From Cellulomonas fimi (GTDB lineage: Bacteria > Actinomycetota > Actinomycetes > Actinomycetales > Cellulomonadaceae), in contig NZ_JAPESW010000001.1 in the NCBI RefSeq assembly GCF_028527925.1, forward strand, positions 1-64,000: a stretch of DNA of 64,000 nucleotides. The letters are read 5' to 3'. Of the stretch, positions 54,440 through 64,000 are shown one piece after another. The position numbers and the translations under genes were made by a program. Position 1 is the stretch's first letter. The number at the start of each line of letters is the position of its first letter. Below the pieces are notes generated by a model. The model saw nothing but the letters and a program-made list of their open reading frames with translations, searched no databases and was not told the DNA's origin.

Positions 54440-55855
54440 TCACGGCGGCCACCCCTGCGGCGGCGTCAGCCGCCACATGTTCCAGACCCAGACGAGCTGG
54501 AGCGCGAGCATGAGGACGAGCACGCCGGTGAACCAGAGCCGCCGCGCCGCCGCGGGTCGGGTCACGACTCCGGCCGTGACGGCGCCCAGCGGGAAGGCGA
54601 GGACGAGGAACCGCGCGAGGCTGCTGCCGGGCTCGATCACCGCCGCGATGTAGAGGAGGTACGCCGCCGGCCAGGCGTGCAGCTCGTTGCCGAGCCGCCA
54701 GGCCGCGGGGACGACGAGCACGGCGATCACGAGCGCGAAGCCCGCGACGAGCACCCACGGCGCCCACTCGCCGAACCAGAACCGCGACACGTATCCCCAG
54801 GCACCGAAGGGCTGGACCTCCCGCAGCCCGCGCCACGACTCCTGCGTCTGCAGGTACCCGTCGGGCACGCCCGTGACCCAGCCGCAGATGAGAGGCCACG
54901 CGACCCCCGAGACGCCCGCCGCGACCGCGAGCGCCGCGAGCCCGCCGAGGTCCCGGCCGCCGAGGTGGTCCTGGCCGCGCCGGCTGTGCCACCAGCGCAC
55001 CGCCGCGTGCACCACGATCACCGCGGCCATCGGCAGCGCGACCGCTCGCGTGAAGCCGAGCGCGAGCACGACGACGGACATCGCGAGGTAGCGCCGCTCG
55101 ACGAGCAGCAGCAACGCAGCGGCGATCAGCAGCAGCGCGAGCGACTCGGTGTACGCGACCTGGAGGACGACGGCGGTCGGGAACGCGGTGACGAGCGCGA
55201 CGGTCGCGAGCGGTAGACCGGGTCGTGCGGCGACGGCGCGCGGCGCACCGCGCTCGACGAGCCGGTGGATCACGACGGCGGCAGCGGCACCGAGGACGAG
55301 CGCCGTGAGCGGGGCGACCACGTACCAGGGCCCCGTGGTCAGCACCATGAGCCCGCGGACGAGCATCGGGAACAGCGGGAAGAACGCCCAGACGTTCTGC
55401 TGGACCAGCCCGTCCTCGCCGACGGGCAGCGTATCGGGGTAGCCCTGCTCGGCGGCCTGGCGGTACCAGCTCGCGTCCCACATGAGCCCCGTGAACTGCA
55501 GGTACGACGGCTGCGCGGGCGTCCAGTAGTTCTCGACCTGCCCCTGCGCGGTGACGATCAGCGCGACCGCGCTGAAGGCCCGGCCGGCGAGGTAGACGGC
55601 GAGCGCCTGCACCCACCACGGCCAGCCACGCGGGTCGGCCCTCCGTCGAGCGGCGGGGACCGCGTCTCCGCGGGGCGCGTCCGTCGTGACCGGCGGGAGC
55701 CCGCCGTCGGCCGAGGGAGCCGACGTCGCCTCGTCCGCCGCCGTCGCGGTCGTGGTCGCGGTCGTGGTCCCGTCGCCGGGCGAGGTCGGGGCCGTCGCCC
55801 CGTCGGCCGCCGTCTCGTCGTCGGTCGGCCCGGCCGTCGTGCGCTCGCCGCTCAT
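54440..55855 (-). CDS. PIG-V-like membrane glycosyltransferase
   Basis: 471 residues. A disordered Thr/Ala/Asp N-terminus (about 1-75), then around ten transmembrane segments with luminal-loop motifs WDASWYRQAAEQGYP (acidic D in the first loop, as in GT-C enzymes) and FFPLFPMLVRG. This matches PIG-V/mannosyltransferase-like GT-C proteins using polyprenyl-phosphate sugars for extracellular glycans. Its ATG overlaps the folP2 stop (ATGA). Confidence 0.82.
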   Translation of the reverse strand: MSGERTTAGPTDDETAADGATAPTSPGDGTTTATTTATAADEATSAPSADGGLPPVTTDAPRGDAVPAARRRADPRGWPWWVQALAVYLAGRAFSAVALIVTAQGQVENYWTPAQPSYLQFTGLMWDASWYRQAAEQGYPDTLPVGEDGLVQQNVWAFFPLFPMLVRGLMVLTTGPWYVVAPLTALVLGAAAAVVIHRLVERGAPRAVAARPGLPLATVALVTAFPTAVVLQVAYTESLALLLIAAALLLLVERRYLAMSVVVLALGFTRAVALPMAAVIVVHAAVRWWHSRRGQDHLGGRDLGGLAALAVAAGVSGVAWPLICGWVTGVPDGYLQTQESWRGLREVQPFGAWGYVSRFWFGEWAPWVLVAGFALVIAVLVVPAAWRLGNELHAWPAAYLLYIAAVIEPGSSLARFLVLAFPLGAVTAGVVTRPAAARRLWFTGVLVLMLALQLVWVWNMWRLTPPQGWPP

Positions 55856-56811
55856 GCGAGCCCTCGCACGGCGCGGGCGGGCGCGGCGTCGCCCCGCAGG
55901 ACGGCGACCATGTCCACCGTCCGCCGCGTCGCCGCGACGTCGTGCGCCCGGAAGACGCGTGCCCCGAGCCACGCCGCGACCGACGTGGCCGCGAGCGTGC
56001 CCTCGAGCCGCTCGTCGACGGGCAGGTCGAGGCTCTCGCCGACGAAGTCCTTGCGGGACAGGGCCATGAGGACGGGGAACCCCGTCGCGACGAGCGCGCC
56101 GGTACGCCGCAGCAGGTGCACCGAGTGCCAGGTGTTCTTGCCGAAGTCGTGCGTCGGGTCCACCAGCACGGAGGCGGGGTCGACGCCGAGCGCGACCGCC
56201 CGTCGTGCGCCTGCGGTGACCGTCGCCACGACGTCGTCGAGCACGCCGTCGAGGCCGTCGCCGGGGTACGCGACGCGGAACGGGTCCGTGCGGGGGCGGG
56301 CACCGCCGGTGTGCGAGCACACGACGCCCAGCCCGCGCTCGGCCGCGACCTCGACGAGGTGCGGGTCGTGGCCGGCCCACGTGTCGTTCACGAGGTCGAC
56401 GCCCTCGTCCGCCGCGGCGCGTGCGACGTCCGCGCGCCACGTGTCGATGCTGACCAGCAGGTCCGGGTGCCGGGCACGCACGCGGGCGACGAGCGGCACG
56501 ACCCGCGCGATCTCCTCCGCGACGTCGACGGACGGCCCGCGGCCGGCCCGGACACCGCCCAGGTCGACGATGTCGGCCCCCTCCTCGAACGCGCGCGCGA
56601 CGGCGGCGTCTGCGGAGTCGTCGTCGTGCCGCGCGGCGGCGTAGAACGAGTCGGGCGTGCGGTTGACGACCGCCATGACGACGGGGCCGCCGGAACCCAC
56701 GTCACGACCGCGCAGCCGTAGCGGCGCACCCGCCGGTGGGACACCGTCCACCGCGGCACCGGGCCCGGCGGCGCCGGGCGCGACCGCGGCCGTCACCGGC
56801 CCGCCGGTCAC
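55852..56811 (-). CDS. folP2: FolP2-type dihydropteroate synthase homologue
   Basis: 319 residues, TIM barrel of the DHPS family: MAVVNRTPDSFY, DLGGVRAGRGP, NDTWAGHDP, SHTGGARPRTDP, DPTHDFGKNTWHS and ALSRKDF. Several catalytic loops depart from true DHPS: the GGESTRPG phosphate/pABA loop is GGVRAGRGP and NDVSG is NDTWAG. Mycobacterial FolP2 with such changes lacks DHPS activity, so folate synthesis is doubtful. GTG overlaps the LOG-gene stop (GTGA). Confidence 0.85.
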   Translation of the reverse strand: MTGGPVTAAVAPGAAGPGAAVDGVPPAGAPLRLRGRDVGSGGPVVMAVVNRTPDSFYAAARHDDDSADAAVARAFEEGADIVDLGGVRAGRGPSVDVAEEIARVVPLVARVRARHPDLLVSIDTWRADVARAAADEGVDLVNDTWAGHDPHLVEVAAERGLGVVCSHTGGARPRTDPFRVAYPGDGLDGVLDDVVATVTAGARRAVALGVDPASVLVDPTHDFGKNTWHSVHLLRRTGALVATGFPVLMALSRKDFVGESLDLPVDERLEGTLAATSVAAWLGARVFRAHDVAATRRTVDMVAVLRGDAAPARAVRGLA

Positions 56812-57626
56812 CCCGCGGCCTCGGGCGACGACTCCGCCTCCGCGGTCGCGCGCGCGGCGGCCTCCTCCTGGGCGCGCAGCTCGGCACCGCGTTCCCGGAC
56901 GATGTCGACGGCCTCCTCGGCGTCGTCGACGACCTTGAGCAGCTCGAGGTCCACGGCGGAGATCATGCCGCGCTCGAGCACGGGCCCGCTCACCCAGTCC
57001 AGGAGGCCCTGCCAGTAGGAGCGCCCGACGAGCACGATCGGGAAGCTCGTGACCTTGTGCGTCTGGACGAGCGTGAGCGCCTCGAACAGCTCGTCGAACG
57101 TGCCGAAGCCGCCGGGGAGCACGACGAACCCCTCGGAGTACTTGACGAACATCGTCTTGCGGGCGAAGAAGTAGCGGAAGTTCACGCCGAGGTCGACGTA
57201 CGGGTTCATGCCCTGCTCGAAGGGCAGCTCGATACCCAGCCCGACGGACAGGCCACCGACCTCGAACGCGCCGCGGTTCGCCGCCTCCATGATCCCCGGG
57301 CCGCCGCCGGTGATGACCGCGTAGCCCGCGTCCGCGAGCAGGCGCCCGACCTCGACGCCGAGGCGGTACTCGGTGCTGTCCGCGGGCGTCCTGGCGGAGC
57401 CGAACACGCTGACCGCCGGCCCGACCTCGGCCAGCGCGCCGAAGCCCTCGACGAACTCGCTCTGGATCCGCATGACGCGCCACGGGTCGTCGTGCAGCCA
57501 GGACGCGCCGTCGCCGCGGCTCAGCAGCCGCTGGTCGGACGTGCTCGAGGGGATCTGCCGGCCGCGCAGGATCACCGGGCCCTTGCGGTACCCCTGGCCG
57601 GGTGCGGGCTGACCGTCGTCGCTCAT
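56808..57626 (-). CDS. LOG/TIGR00730-family Rossmann-fold phosphoribohydrolase
   Basis: 272 residues. [16 protein letters not shown] and the catalytic PGGFGTFDE motif define the LOG family, which releases ribose-5-phosphate from nucleoside 5'-monophosphates (cytokinin-type or AMP). It is longer than minimal LOG proteins owing to N- and C-terminal extensions. Minus-strand TAGAGT (57638-57633) ends 6 bases before the ATG, giving a leaderless operon LOG-folP2-glycosyltransferase. Confidence 0.92.
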   Translation of the reverse strand: MSDDGQPAPGQGYRKGPVILRGRQIPSSTSDQRLLSRGDGASWLHDDPWRVMRIQSEFVEGFGALAEVGPAVSVFGSARTPADSTEYRLGVEVGRLLADAGYAVITGGGPGIMEAANRGAFEVGGLSVGLGIELPFEQGMNPYVDLGVNFRYFFARKTMFVKYSEGFVVLPGGFGTFDELFEALTLVQTHKVTSFPIVLVGRSYWQGLLDWVSGPVLERGMISAVDLELLKVVDDAEEAVDIVRERGAELRAQEEAAARATAEAESSPEAAG

Positions 57627-57670
57627 GGGGTGACTCTAGGCGCGGCGTCGCGCGGTCGCGGCCCGGCGCG

Positions 57671-58792
57671 TCAGGCCGTGAGCCACGCCCGCAGCGCGGC
57701 GTGCGACACCTCGATCTGGTCGACCGGGCAGCGCTCGTCGGCCTTGTGCGCGAGCAGCGGGTCGCCCGGCCCGAAGTTGACGGCCGGGACGCCCAGCGCG
57801 GAGAACCGTGCGACGTCGGTCCAGCCGAGCTTGGCCGCCGGCACACCCCCGGTCACGGCGAGCACGACGTCGGCGAAGGCGGCCGCGGCGGGGTGGTCGA
57901 GCCCCGGTCGGGCGCCCGGCGCCGCGTCGGTCACGACCACGTCGTAGCCGTCGAACAGGTCGCGCACGTGCTGAGCGGCCACCTCGACGGTCCGCGACGG
58001 CGCGAACCGGTAGTTCACGGTCACGACGCACGCGTCCGGGATGACGTTCGCGGCCGTGCCGCCGGAGATCAGCACCGCGTTGAGGCCCTCGCGGTAGACG
58101 AGACCGTCGACCTCGACCGACGCGGGCTCGTACGCCTCGAGCCGGCGCAGCACCTCACCGGCGGCGTGGATCGCGTTGCGGCCCGTCCAGGCGCGCGCCG
58201 AGTGCGCGGCGACCCCCGCCAGGCGCACCTCGGCGCGCAGCGTGCCGTTGCAGCCGCCCTCGAGGCCGCCCGCGGTCGGCTCGCACAGCACCGCGAAGTC
58301 GCACGCGAGCCACTCCGGGTGCGTCCGGACGAGCCGGCCCAGGCCGTTGAGGTCCGCGTCGACCTCCTCGTGGTCGTAGAACACCCACGTGACGTCGTGC
58401 GTCGGAGCGTCGAGCTCGGCCGCGAGCGCGAGCTGCACCGCGACGCCCGCCTTCATGTCGACGGTCCCCCGGCCCCACACGACCCGGTCGGCACCCTCGC
58501 CCTCCACGCGGGTCGGCAGGTTGTCGGCGAGCGGCACCGTGTCGATGTGCCCCGCGACGACGACGCGCGTCGGGCGGCCGAGGTGCGTGCGCGCGACGAC
58601 CGCGTCGCCGTCGCGCAGGACCTCGAGGTGCGGGTACGCGCGCAGCGCCGCCTCGACCGCGTCGGCGATCGCCGTCTCGTCGCCGCTCACCGACGGCACG
58701 TCGCACACGGCGCGCGTGAGAGTGAGCAGGTCGGCGCGCAGGTCCAGGGCGGGCGTCGTCGGGTCCGGGGCGGGCGTCGTCGGCGAGGTCAC
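57671..58792 (-). CDS. dapE: Succinyl-diaminopimelate desuccinylase
   Basis: 373 residues, M20 metallopeptidase fold. Metal ligands: [24 protein letters not shown] and CEPT. The lid domain holds [10 protein letters not shown]. It hydrolyses N-succinyl-LL-2,6-diaminopimelate in lysine and peptidoglycan precursor synthesis. TAGGGT (58804-58799, minus) ends 6 bases before GTG 58792. Divergent from dapD, which acts earlier in the same pathway; dapC is at 62.5 kb. Confidence 0.95.
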   Translation of the reverse strand: MTSPTTPAPDPTTPALDLRADLLTLTRAVCDVPSVSGDETAIADAVEAALRAYPHLEVLRDGDAVVARTHLGRPTRVVVAGHIDTVPLADNLPTRVEGEGADRVVWGRGTVDMKAGVAVQLALAAELDAPTHDVTWVFYDHEEVDADLNGLGRLVRTHPEWLACDFAVLCEPTAGGLEGGCNGTLRAEVRLAGVAAHSARAWTGRNAIHAAGEVLRRLEAYEPASVEVDGLVYREGLNAVLISGGTAANVIPDACVVTVNYRFAPSRTVEVAAQHVRDLFDGYDVVVTDAAPGARPGLDHPAAAAFADVVLAVTGGVPAAKLGWTDVARFSALGVPAVNFGPGDPLLAHKADERCPVDQIEVSHAALRAWLTA

Positions 58793-58876
58793 GCGTCGAC
58801 CCTAGCCGTCCGGCGCGGCACGCTCGGGGCGTGCGACGTCGCGGTGCGCGGCCACGCTCGGCCCGTCGCGGGGGGC

Positions 58877-58911
58877 TACCGCACGGTAAGCGCCTGCACG
58901 TTGTCTAGGGT
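58877..58911 (+). promoter_or_regulatory. dapD promoter with TACC-N4-GGTA dyad
   Basis: TACCGCACGGTA (58877-58888) is a 12-base inverted repeat about 17 bases upstream of -10 hexamer TAGGGT (58906-58911), which ends 7 bases before ATG 58919. The dyad occupies the -35 region, so it could be an operator controlling dapD. Confidence 0.45.
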
Positions 58912-58918
58912 TGTCCGC

Positions 58919-59887
58919 ATGACAGCACGCACGGCTTGGGGCTTCGGCCTGGCCACGGTCGCCGGCGACGGCACGACGCTCGACACCTGGTACCCCGCTC
59001 CCGCGCTCGGGGAGCCGCCCGCCGACGCGACGGCCCCGGCCGAGCTCGTCGCGGGCGAGCGCGTCGACGAGGCCCGCGGCGTGCGCGTGCAGGTCGTGCG
59101 GACGGTCGTCGACCTCGACGCCCCGCCTGCCGACACGGCCGACGCCTACCTGCGCCTGCACCTGCTGTCGCACCGCCTGGTCCAGCCCCACGGGCAGAAC
59201 CTCGACGGGATCTTCGGCGTCCTGCCGAACGTCGTGTGGACCGACCGCGGACCGTGCGCGGTCGACGGCTTCGAGACGACGCGCGCGCGCCTGCGCGCCG
59301 CGACCGGCGTCCCCGTCACCGTCCTCGGCGTCGACAAGTTCCCCCGCATGGTCGACTACGTCGTCCCGTCCGGGGTGCGCATCGCCGACGCCGACCGCGT
59401 CCGCCTGGGCGCGCACCTCGCGAGCGGCACGACCGTCATGCACGAGGGCTTCGTCAACTTCAACGCCGGGACGCTCGGCACGTCGATGGTCGAGGGCCGC
59501 ATCTCCGGCGGCGTCGTGGTCGGCGACGGCTCCGACGTCGGTGGCGGCGCGTCGATCATGGGCACGCTGTCCGGCGGCGGCCGCGTCGTCGTGTCGGTCG
59601 GGCGGCGCAGCCTGCTCGGCGCGAACTCCGGGCTCGGCATCCCGCTCGGCGACGACTGCGTCGTCGAGGCGGGCCTCTACGTCACCGCGGGCACCAAGGT
59701 CACGCTGCTCGGCTGGGCTCCCGACGGCACGCCCGACCCGAGTGCCGAGCCGCGCGTCGTCAAGGCCCGGGAGCTCTCCGGCGCGCACGGCGTGCTGTTC
59801 CGCCGCAACTCGCTCACGGGCGGGGTCGAGGCCGTCGCGCGCGCCGGCGCGGGCGTCGAGCTCAACGCCGCCCTGCACGCGAACTGA
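58919..59887 (+). CDS. dapD: Tetrahydrodipicolinate N-succinyltransferase
   Basis: 322 residues, actinobacterial DapD type. An N-terminal domain (1-150) precedes a left-handed beta-helix (about 155-270; [45 protein letters not shown]) and a C-terminal cap. It transfers succinyl from succinyl-CoA to tetrahydrodipicolinate; SdhA and gltA products connect through the TCA cycle. Leaderless ATG. Confidence 0.95.
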   Translation: MTARTAWGFGLATVAGDGTTLDTWYPAPALGEPPADATAPAELVAGERVDEARGVRVQVVRTVVDLDAPPADTADAYLRLHLLSHRLVQPHGQNLDGIFGVLPNVVWTDRGPCAVDGFETTRARLRAATGVPVTVLGVDKFPRMVDYVVPSGVRIADADRVRLGAHLASGTTVMHEGFVNFNAGTLGTSMVEGRISGGVVVGDGSDVGGGASIMGTLSGGGRVVVSVGRRSLLGANSGLGIPLGDDCVVEAGLYVTAGTKVTLLGWAPDGTPDPSAEPRVVKARELSGAHGVLFRRNSLTGGVEAVARAGAGVELNAALHAN

Positions 59888-59891
59888 CGCC

Positions 59892-60803
59892 GTGGCCCGC
59901 CGACGCCCCCGGCGGCGCCGCGCAGGACGTGCCGGCTGCCTGGCCGTCGCGCTCGTCGTCGCCCTCGGCGGCGGCGTCGCGGCGGTCGTGACCGTGCTGC
60001 GCCTGCAGGACGAGGCGCCGCCCGTCGTGCAGCGCTGCGCCGCGACCGTCGACGGCACGGCGTGGTTCCTGTCGCCGGAGCAGGCCGACAACGCCGCGCT
60101 CATCGCCGCGACCGCCGTCCGCCGCGGCCTGCCCGCCCGCGCGGTGACGATCGGCCTGGCCACGGCACTGCAGGAGTCGAAGCTCGTCAACGTCGACTAC
60201 GGCGACCGCGACTCGCTCGGCCTGTTCCAGCAGCGGCCGTCGCAGGGCTGGGGCACGCCCGAGCAGGTCCAGGACCCCGTCTACGCGACCGGGATCTTCT
60301 ACGACCGGCTCGTGCAGGTCCCCGGCTACGAGGAGCTGCCGATCACCGAGGCGGCCCAGGCCGTGCAGCGCTCGGGCTTCCCCGACGCGTACGCCCAGCA
60401 CGAGGTCCGCGCCCGCGCCTACGCGTCCGCGCTCACCGGCTGGTCGCCCGCCTCGCTGTCCTGCACGCTCCGCGACCCGGTGCCCGGCACCGGCAGCGTG
60501 GACGCCGTCACCGCGCGCCTGCACCGCGACCTCGGCGAGCTGCCCGTGACGTCGGCCCCGCGGGAGGACGGCGCCGTCGACGTCGTGATCGACGTCGTGC
60601 CGCTCTCCGCACCCGACGAGGCAGCCGTCGAACGGCTCGGGTGGTCCGTCGCGCAGTGGGCCGTCGCCGTCGCCGAACCTCTCGGGCTGACGCAGGTGGC
60701 GACCGCCGGCCAGGTGTGGGACCGCGCCGAGGCGTCCTGGACGGCCGCGACGGCCGCGGACTCGCCGGCGACGGGTCAGGTCAGGTTGACGCTCGCGCCC
60801 TGA
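59892..60803 (+). CDS. Membrane-anchored protein with lysozyme-like fold region
   Basis: 303 residues. Very basic N-terminus, one transmembrane helix (about 14-37), then an extracytoplasmic domain. The segment TALQESKLVNVDYGDRDSLGLFQQRPSQGWGT recalls the catalytic Glu and surrounding fold of soluble lytic transglycosylases; similar actinobacterial proteins exist without assigned function. It starts 4 bases after dapD, suggesting co-transcription, and ends at a strong terminator. Possible peptidoglycan role, inferred. Confidence 0.7.
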   Translation: MARRRPRRRRAGRAGCLAVALVVALGGGVAAVVTVLRLQDEAPPVVQRCAATVDGTAWFLSPEQADNAALIAATAVRRGLPARAVTIGLATALQESKLVNVDYGDRDSLGLFQQRPSQGWGTPEQVQDPVYATGIFYDRLVQVPGYEELPITEAAQAVQRSGFPDAYAQHEVRARAYASALTGWSPASLSCTLRDPVPGTGSVDAVTARLHRDLGELPVTSAPREDGAVDVVIDVVPLSAPDEAAVERLGWSVAQWAVAVAEPLGLTQVATAGQVWDRAEASWTAATAADSPATGQVRLTLAP

Positions 60804-60880
60804 GGCGCGGCGCCGCCCGACACCGCCACCCGCGCGGCAGAGCGCCACCCGTCCGACAAGCCGCCGCCCGTGCCGCGACG

Positions 60881-60900
60881 GCCGCGGCCGCGGCCGCGGC
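60881..60900. repeat. Short GGCCGC simple repeat
   Basis: Three tandem GGCCGC units and a trailing GC, just before the terminator at 60915. It is likely slippage-derived and has no clear function. Confidence 0.6.
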
Positions 60901-60914
60901 TCGGTGGTTACGCG

Positions 60915-60947
60915 GACGGCCCGGCACGTCGTGCGTGCCGGGCCGTC
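60915..60947. terminator. Bidirectional hairpin between convergent genes
   Basis: A 14-bp perfect stem (60915-60928 with 60934-60947) with loop TCGTG separates the lysozyme-like gene from gltA. No U-tract. Confidence 0.8.
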
Positions 60948-60968
60948 GCGTGCAGGTGAGGTGGGGCG

Positions 60969-62267
<1,299 letters not shown>

Positions 62268-62376
62268 GGTGGTTCCTTCCTGCGACGACCCTGGCCCAGG
62301 GGATGCGCTGGGCGTCCGGCGGTCGGTTCGTGCGGCCTGCTCGGCCAGCTGCTCCGGCCCTCGTTGGCCAGCCTTG

Positions 62377-62407
62377 ACGGTACCTGCGGCTAGCCTGCCG
62401 TGACCAA
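62377..62407 (-). promoter_or_regulatory. Candidate gltA promoter
   Basis: Minus-strand TTGGTC (62407-62402), a 19-base spacer and TACCGT (62382-62377) form a sigma-A-like promoter. The spacer is longer than ideal, so the assignment is moderate. Confidence 0.4.
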
Positions 62408-62414
62408 TCCGTGA

Positions 62415-62454
62415 CGGGACCTGGGTCCCGGTGTGACGGTCCTCACAGACCGTC
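62415..62454 (-). terminator. Tandem hairpins after dapC
   Basis: GACGGTC (62435-62441) pairs with GACCGTC (62448-62454) around six bases, starting 11 bases after the dapC stop. A second hairpin, CGGGAC-CTGG-GTCCCG (62415-62430), follows before the gltA promoter. Confidence 0.6.
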
Positions 62455-62465
62455 GACGACGTGGT

Positions 62466-63623
62466 TCATGCGCCGGTCAGGCGCGCGGCCGCCTCGGCGA
62501 CCTTCTCGTCCGAGGCGGTCAGTGCGACCCGCACGTGCCCGGCCGCCGCCGCGCCGTAGAACGCACCCGGCGCGACCAGGATCCCCTGCTGGGCGAGGTC
62601 GCCCACCGTCGACCAGCAGTCCTGGCCCCCGCCATCGGGACGCACCCACAGGTACAGCCCGGCGTGCGACCGGTCGACGACGTAACCGGCCTCCTCGAAC
62701 GCGCCGCGCAGCAGCCGGCGGCGCCGCCGGTACCGCTCGCGCTGCTCGGCGACGTGCTCGTCGTCGGCGAGCGCGGCCGTCGTCGCCGCCTGCACGGGCC
62801 CCGGCACGATCATGCCGGCGTGCTTGCGCAGCTCGAGCAGCCGCGCGACCAGCGCCGGGTCGCCCGCGACGAACGCCGCCCGGTAGCCCGCGAGGTTGGA
62901 CTGCTTCGACAGCGAGTACACCGCGAGCAGCCCCGTGAGGTCGCCGCCCGTCACGCGCGGGTCGAGCACGCTCGGCACGCCCGACGACGCCCACGGCTCG
63001 TCCCACGCGAGCTCGGCGTAGCACTCGTCGGACGCGACCACGACCGGCCGGCCGTCACGCTCCGCCGCGGCGCGCGCCGCGTCGACCACGCGCCGCAGGT
63101 CATCGACACCCAGCACCGAGCCGTCCGGGTTGCCGGGCGAGTTCAGCCACACGAGCCGCACGCCACCGCCGGTCGACGCGTCCGCGAGCACCTCCGCGGG
63201 GTCGTCCGTCGGGACCGGCGTCGCACCCGCGAGCCGCGCACCCACGTCGTACGTCGGGTACGCCGTCGCGGGGTGGAGCACGACGTCACCGTCGCCCAGG
63301 CCCAGCAGCGACGGCAGCAGCGCGACGAGCTCCTTGGAGCCGACCGTCGGGAGCACCGCAGCCGGGTCCAGCCCCGGCACGCCGCGGCGTCGCGCGAACC
63401 AGCGCACCACGGCCTCGCGCAGGTCGGCCGTGCCGTGCGTCAGCGGGTAGCCCGGCGAGTCCGCGGCAGCGGCGAGCGCGTCACGCACCACCGCGGGCGT
63501 CGGGTCCACCGGCGTGCCGACCGACAGGTCGACGATCCCCCCCGGGTAGGCGCGCGCCCGCTCGGCGTACGGGGTGAGCGTGTCCCAGGGGAAGTCCGGC
63601 AGCGCGCCGGTGAGGAAGCCCAC
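62466..63623 (-). CDS. dapC: Succinyldiaminopimelate aminotransferase
   Basis: 385 residues, fold-type I PLP aminotransferase. Substrate/PLP motifs NSPGNPDGSVL, the ASDECYAELAW segment and the PLP lysine in YSLSKQSNLAGYR are clear; the family pairs with an upstream ferredoxin gene in actinobacteria (fdxC-Rv1178). It forms N-succinyl-LL-DAP, the DapE substrate. GTG 63623 lies 10 bases after the ferredoxin stop; the ribosome-binding site is weak. Confidence 0.9.
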   Translation of the reverse strand: MGFLTGALPDFPWDTLTPYAERARAYPGGIVDLSVGTPVDPTPAVVRDALAAAADSPGYPLTHGTADLREAVVRWFARRRGVPGLDPAAVLPTVGSKELVALLPSLLGLGDGDVVLHPATAYPTYDVGARLAGATPVPTDDPAEVLADASTGGGVRLVWLNSPGNPDGSVLGVDDLRRVVDAARAAAERDGRPVVVASDECYAELAWDEPWASSGVPSVLDPRVTGGDLTGLLAVYSLSKQSNLAGYRAAFVAGDPALVARLLELRKHAGMIVPGPVQAATTAALADDEHVAEQRERYRRRRRLLRGAFEEAGYVVDRSHAGLYLWVRPDGGGQDCWSTVGDLAQQGILVAPGAFYGAAAAGHVRVALTASDEKVAEAAARLTGA

Positions 63624-63633
63624 GCAGGTGGCG

Positions 63634-63960
63634 TCAGTCGCCGTGCACGCGCAGCGGCAGCGTGGCGATGATCGGGTGGTCCTTGTCGATCTCACCCATC
63701 TTCGCGGCACCGCCCGGCGAGCCCAGGTCGTCGAAGAACTCGACGTTCGCCTTGTAGTACTCGCTCCACTGCTCGGGGACGTCGTCCTCGTAGTAGATGG
63801 CCTCGACCGGGCAGACCGGCTCGCAGGCCCCGCAGTCCACGCACTCGTCGGGGTGGATGTACAGCGACCGCTTGCCCTCGTAGATGCAGTCCACGGGACA
63901 TTCCTCGATGCACGCCTTGTCCTTGACGTCCACACAAGGTTCGGCGATGACGTAGGTCAC
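63634..63960 (-). CDS. fdxA: Seven-iron ferredoxin
   Basis: 108 residues. The N-terminal cysteine pattern (PCVDVKDKACIEECPVDC) fits a [3Fe-4S] plus [4Fe-4S] ferredoxin, the second set being CVDCGACEPVCP. A C-terminal extension of about 45 residues is usual for the FdxA/FdxC type. It carries electrons in the cytosol. GTG 63960 follows GGAGGA. First gene of a unit with dapC. Confidence 0.96.
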   Translation of the reverse strand: MTYVIAEPCVDVKDKACIEECPVDCIYEGKRSLYIHPDECVDCGACEPVCPVEAIYYEDDVPEQWSEYYKANVEFFDDLGSPGGAAKMGEIDKDHPIIATLPLRVHGD

Positions 63961-64000
63961 GGTGCGTCCTCCAACGCGCAGGGGGTCTGCCTAGTATCCC

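Overview
This is core chromosome of a very GC-rich actinobacterium. A secreted protein ending in a family-2 cellulose-binding module, dense GTG starts, DapD/DapC/DapE-type lysine synthesis and a SigE-RseA-HtrA-TatB operon point to Micrococcales, most likely Cellulomonas or a close relative; this is inferred from gene content, not from a marker gene. No rRNA, tRNA, CRISPR array, insertion sequence or prophage was found. Nearly all the DNA is coding, and no gene-free interval exceeds 300 bases.

Layout. 0-5.5 kb: MocR-type regulator divergent from an aldo/keto reductase, SRAP DNA-repair protein, class III adenylate cyclase, biotin ligase. 5.7-15 kb: acyl-CoA carboxylase genes (accD, an unknown acidic protein, accE), DUF885 protein, VKOR, unknown membrane protein, maf, biotinylated accA, Nudix hydrolase. 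15.1-18.7 kb: efeUOB iron uptake under a near-canonical iron box. 18.8-25.3 kb: membrane-anchored EEP phosphatase, LpdA-type flavoprotein, purine nucleoside phosphorylase, phosphohexomutase. 25.4-27.7 kb: secreted DUF6055/beta-helix/CBM2 protein. 27.9-37.2 kb: nucleoside uptake and salvage on the minus strand (BMP lipoprotein, ABC ATPase, two permeases, cdd, deoA, add, deoC). 37.5-40 kb: M20 amidohydrolase and manC. 40.2-43.7 kb: sdhCDAB. 43.8-47.6 kb: small protein, APH-type phosphotransferase, YihY, 2H phosphoesterase coupled to trpS. 47.8-51.6 kb: sigE-rseA-htrA-tatB with a divergent O-methyltransferase. 52.5-60.8 kb: leucyl aminopeptidase, DUF3117 micro-protein, PIG-V-like mannosyltransferase, folP2-type gene, LOG-family protein, dapE divergent from dapD, lysozyme-fold-like protein. 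61-64 kb: citrate synthase, dapC, ferredoxin.

How the genes fit together. The nucleoside block forms a pathway: BMP/ABC import, Cdd and Add deamination, DeoA and PNP phosphorolysis, and DeoC cleavage of deoxyribose-5-phosphate; the neighbouring phosphohexomutase could supply the missing phosphopentomutase step. AccA, AccD and AccE with BirA make and biotinylate an acyl-CoA carboxylase. SigE/RseA/HtrA/TatB is an envelope-stress module. Gene order strongly recalls two Mycobacterium tuberculosis neighbourhoods (birA-accD5-accE5-maf-accA3-lpdA-deoD-pmmB-add-deoA-cdd-sdhCDAB, and fdxC-dapC / dapD-dapE-LOG-folP2-DUF3117 / methyltransferase-sigE-rseA-htrA-tatB).

Regulatory signature. About twenty genes have a TANNNT-like -10 hexamer ending 5-8 bases before the start codon, so much of this window is probably transcribed as leaderless mRNA. 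The oddest features are a 95-bp perfect inverted copy of part of the MocR gene at the left edge, an O-methyltransferase frame with no ATG/GTG/TTG start for its conserved N-terminus (a candidate ATC start), a divergent ECF-type promoter dyad at sigE, and a dispersed intergenic repeat.
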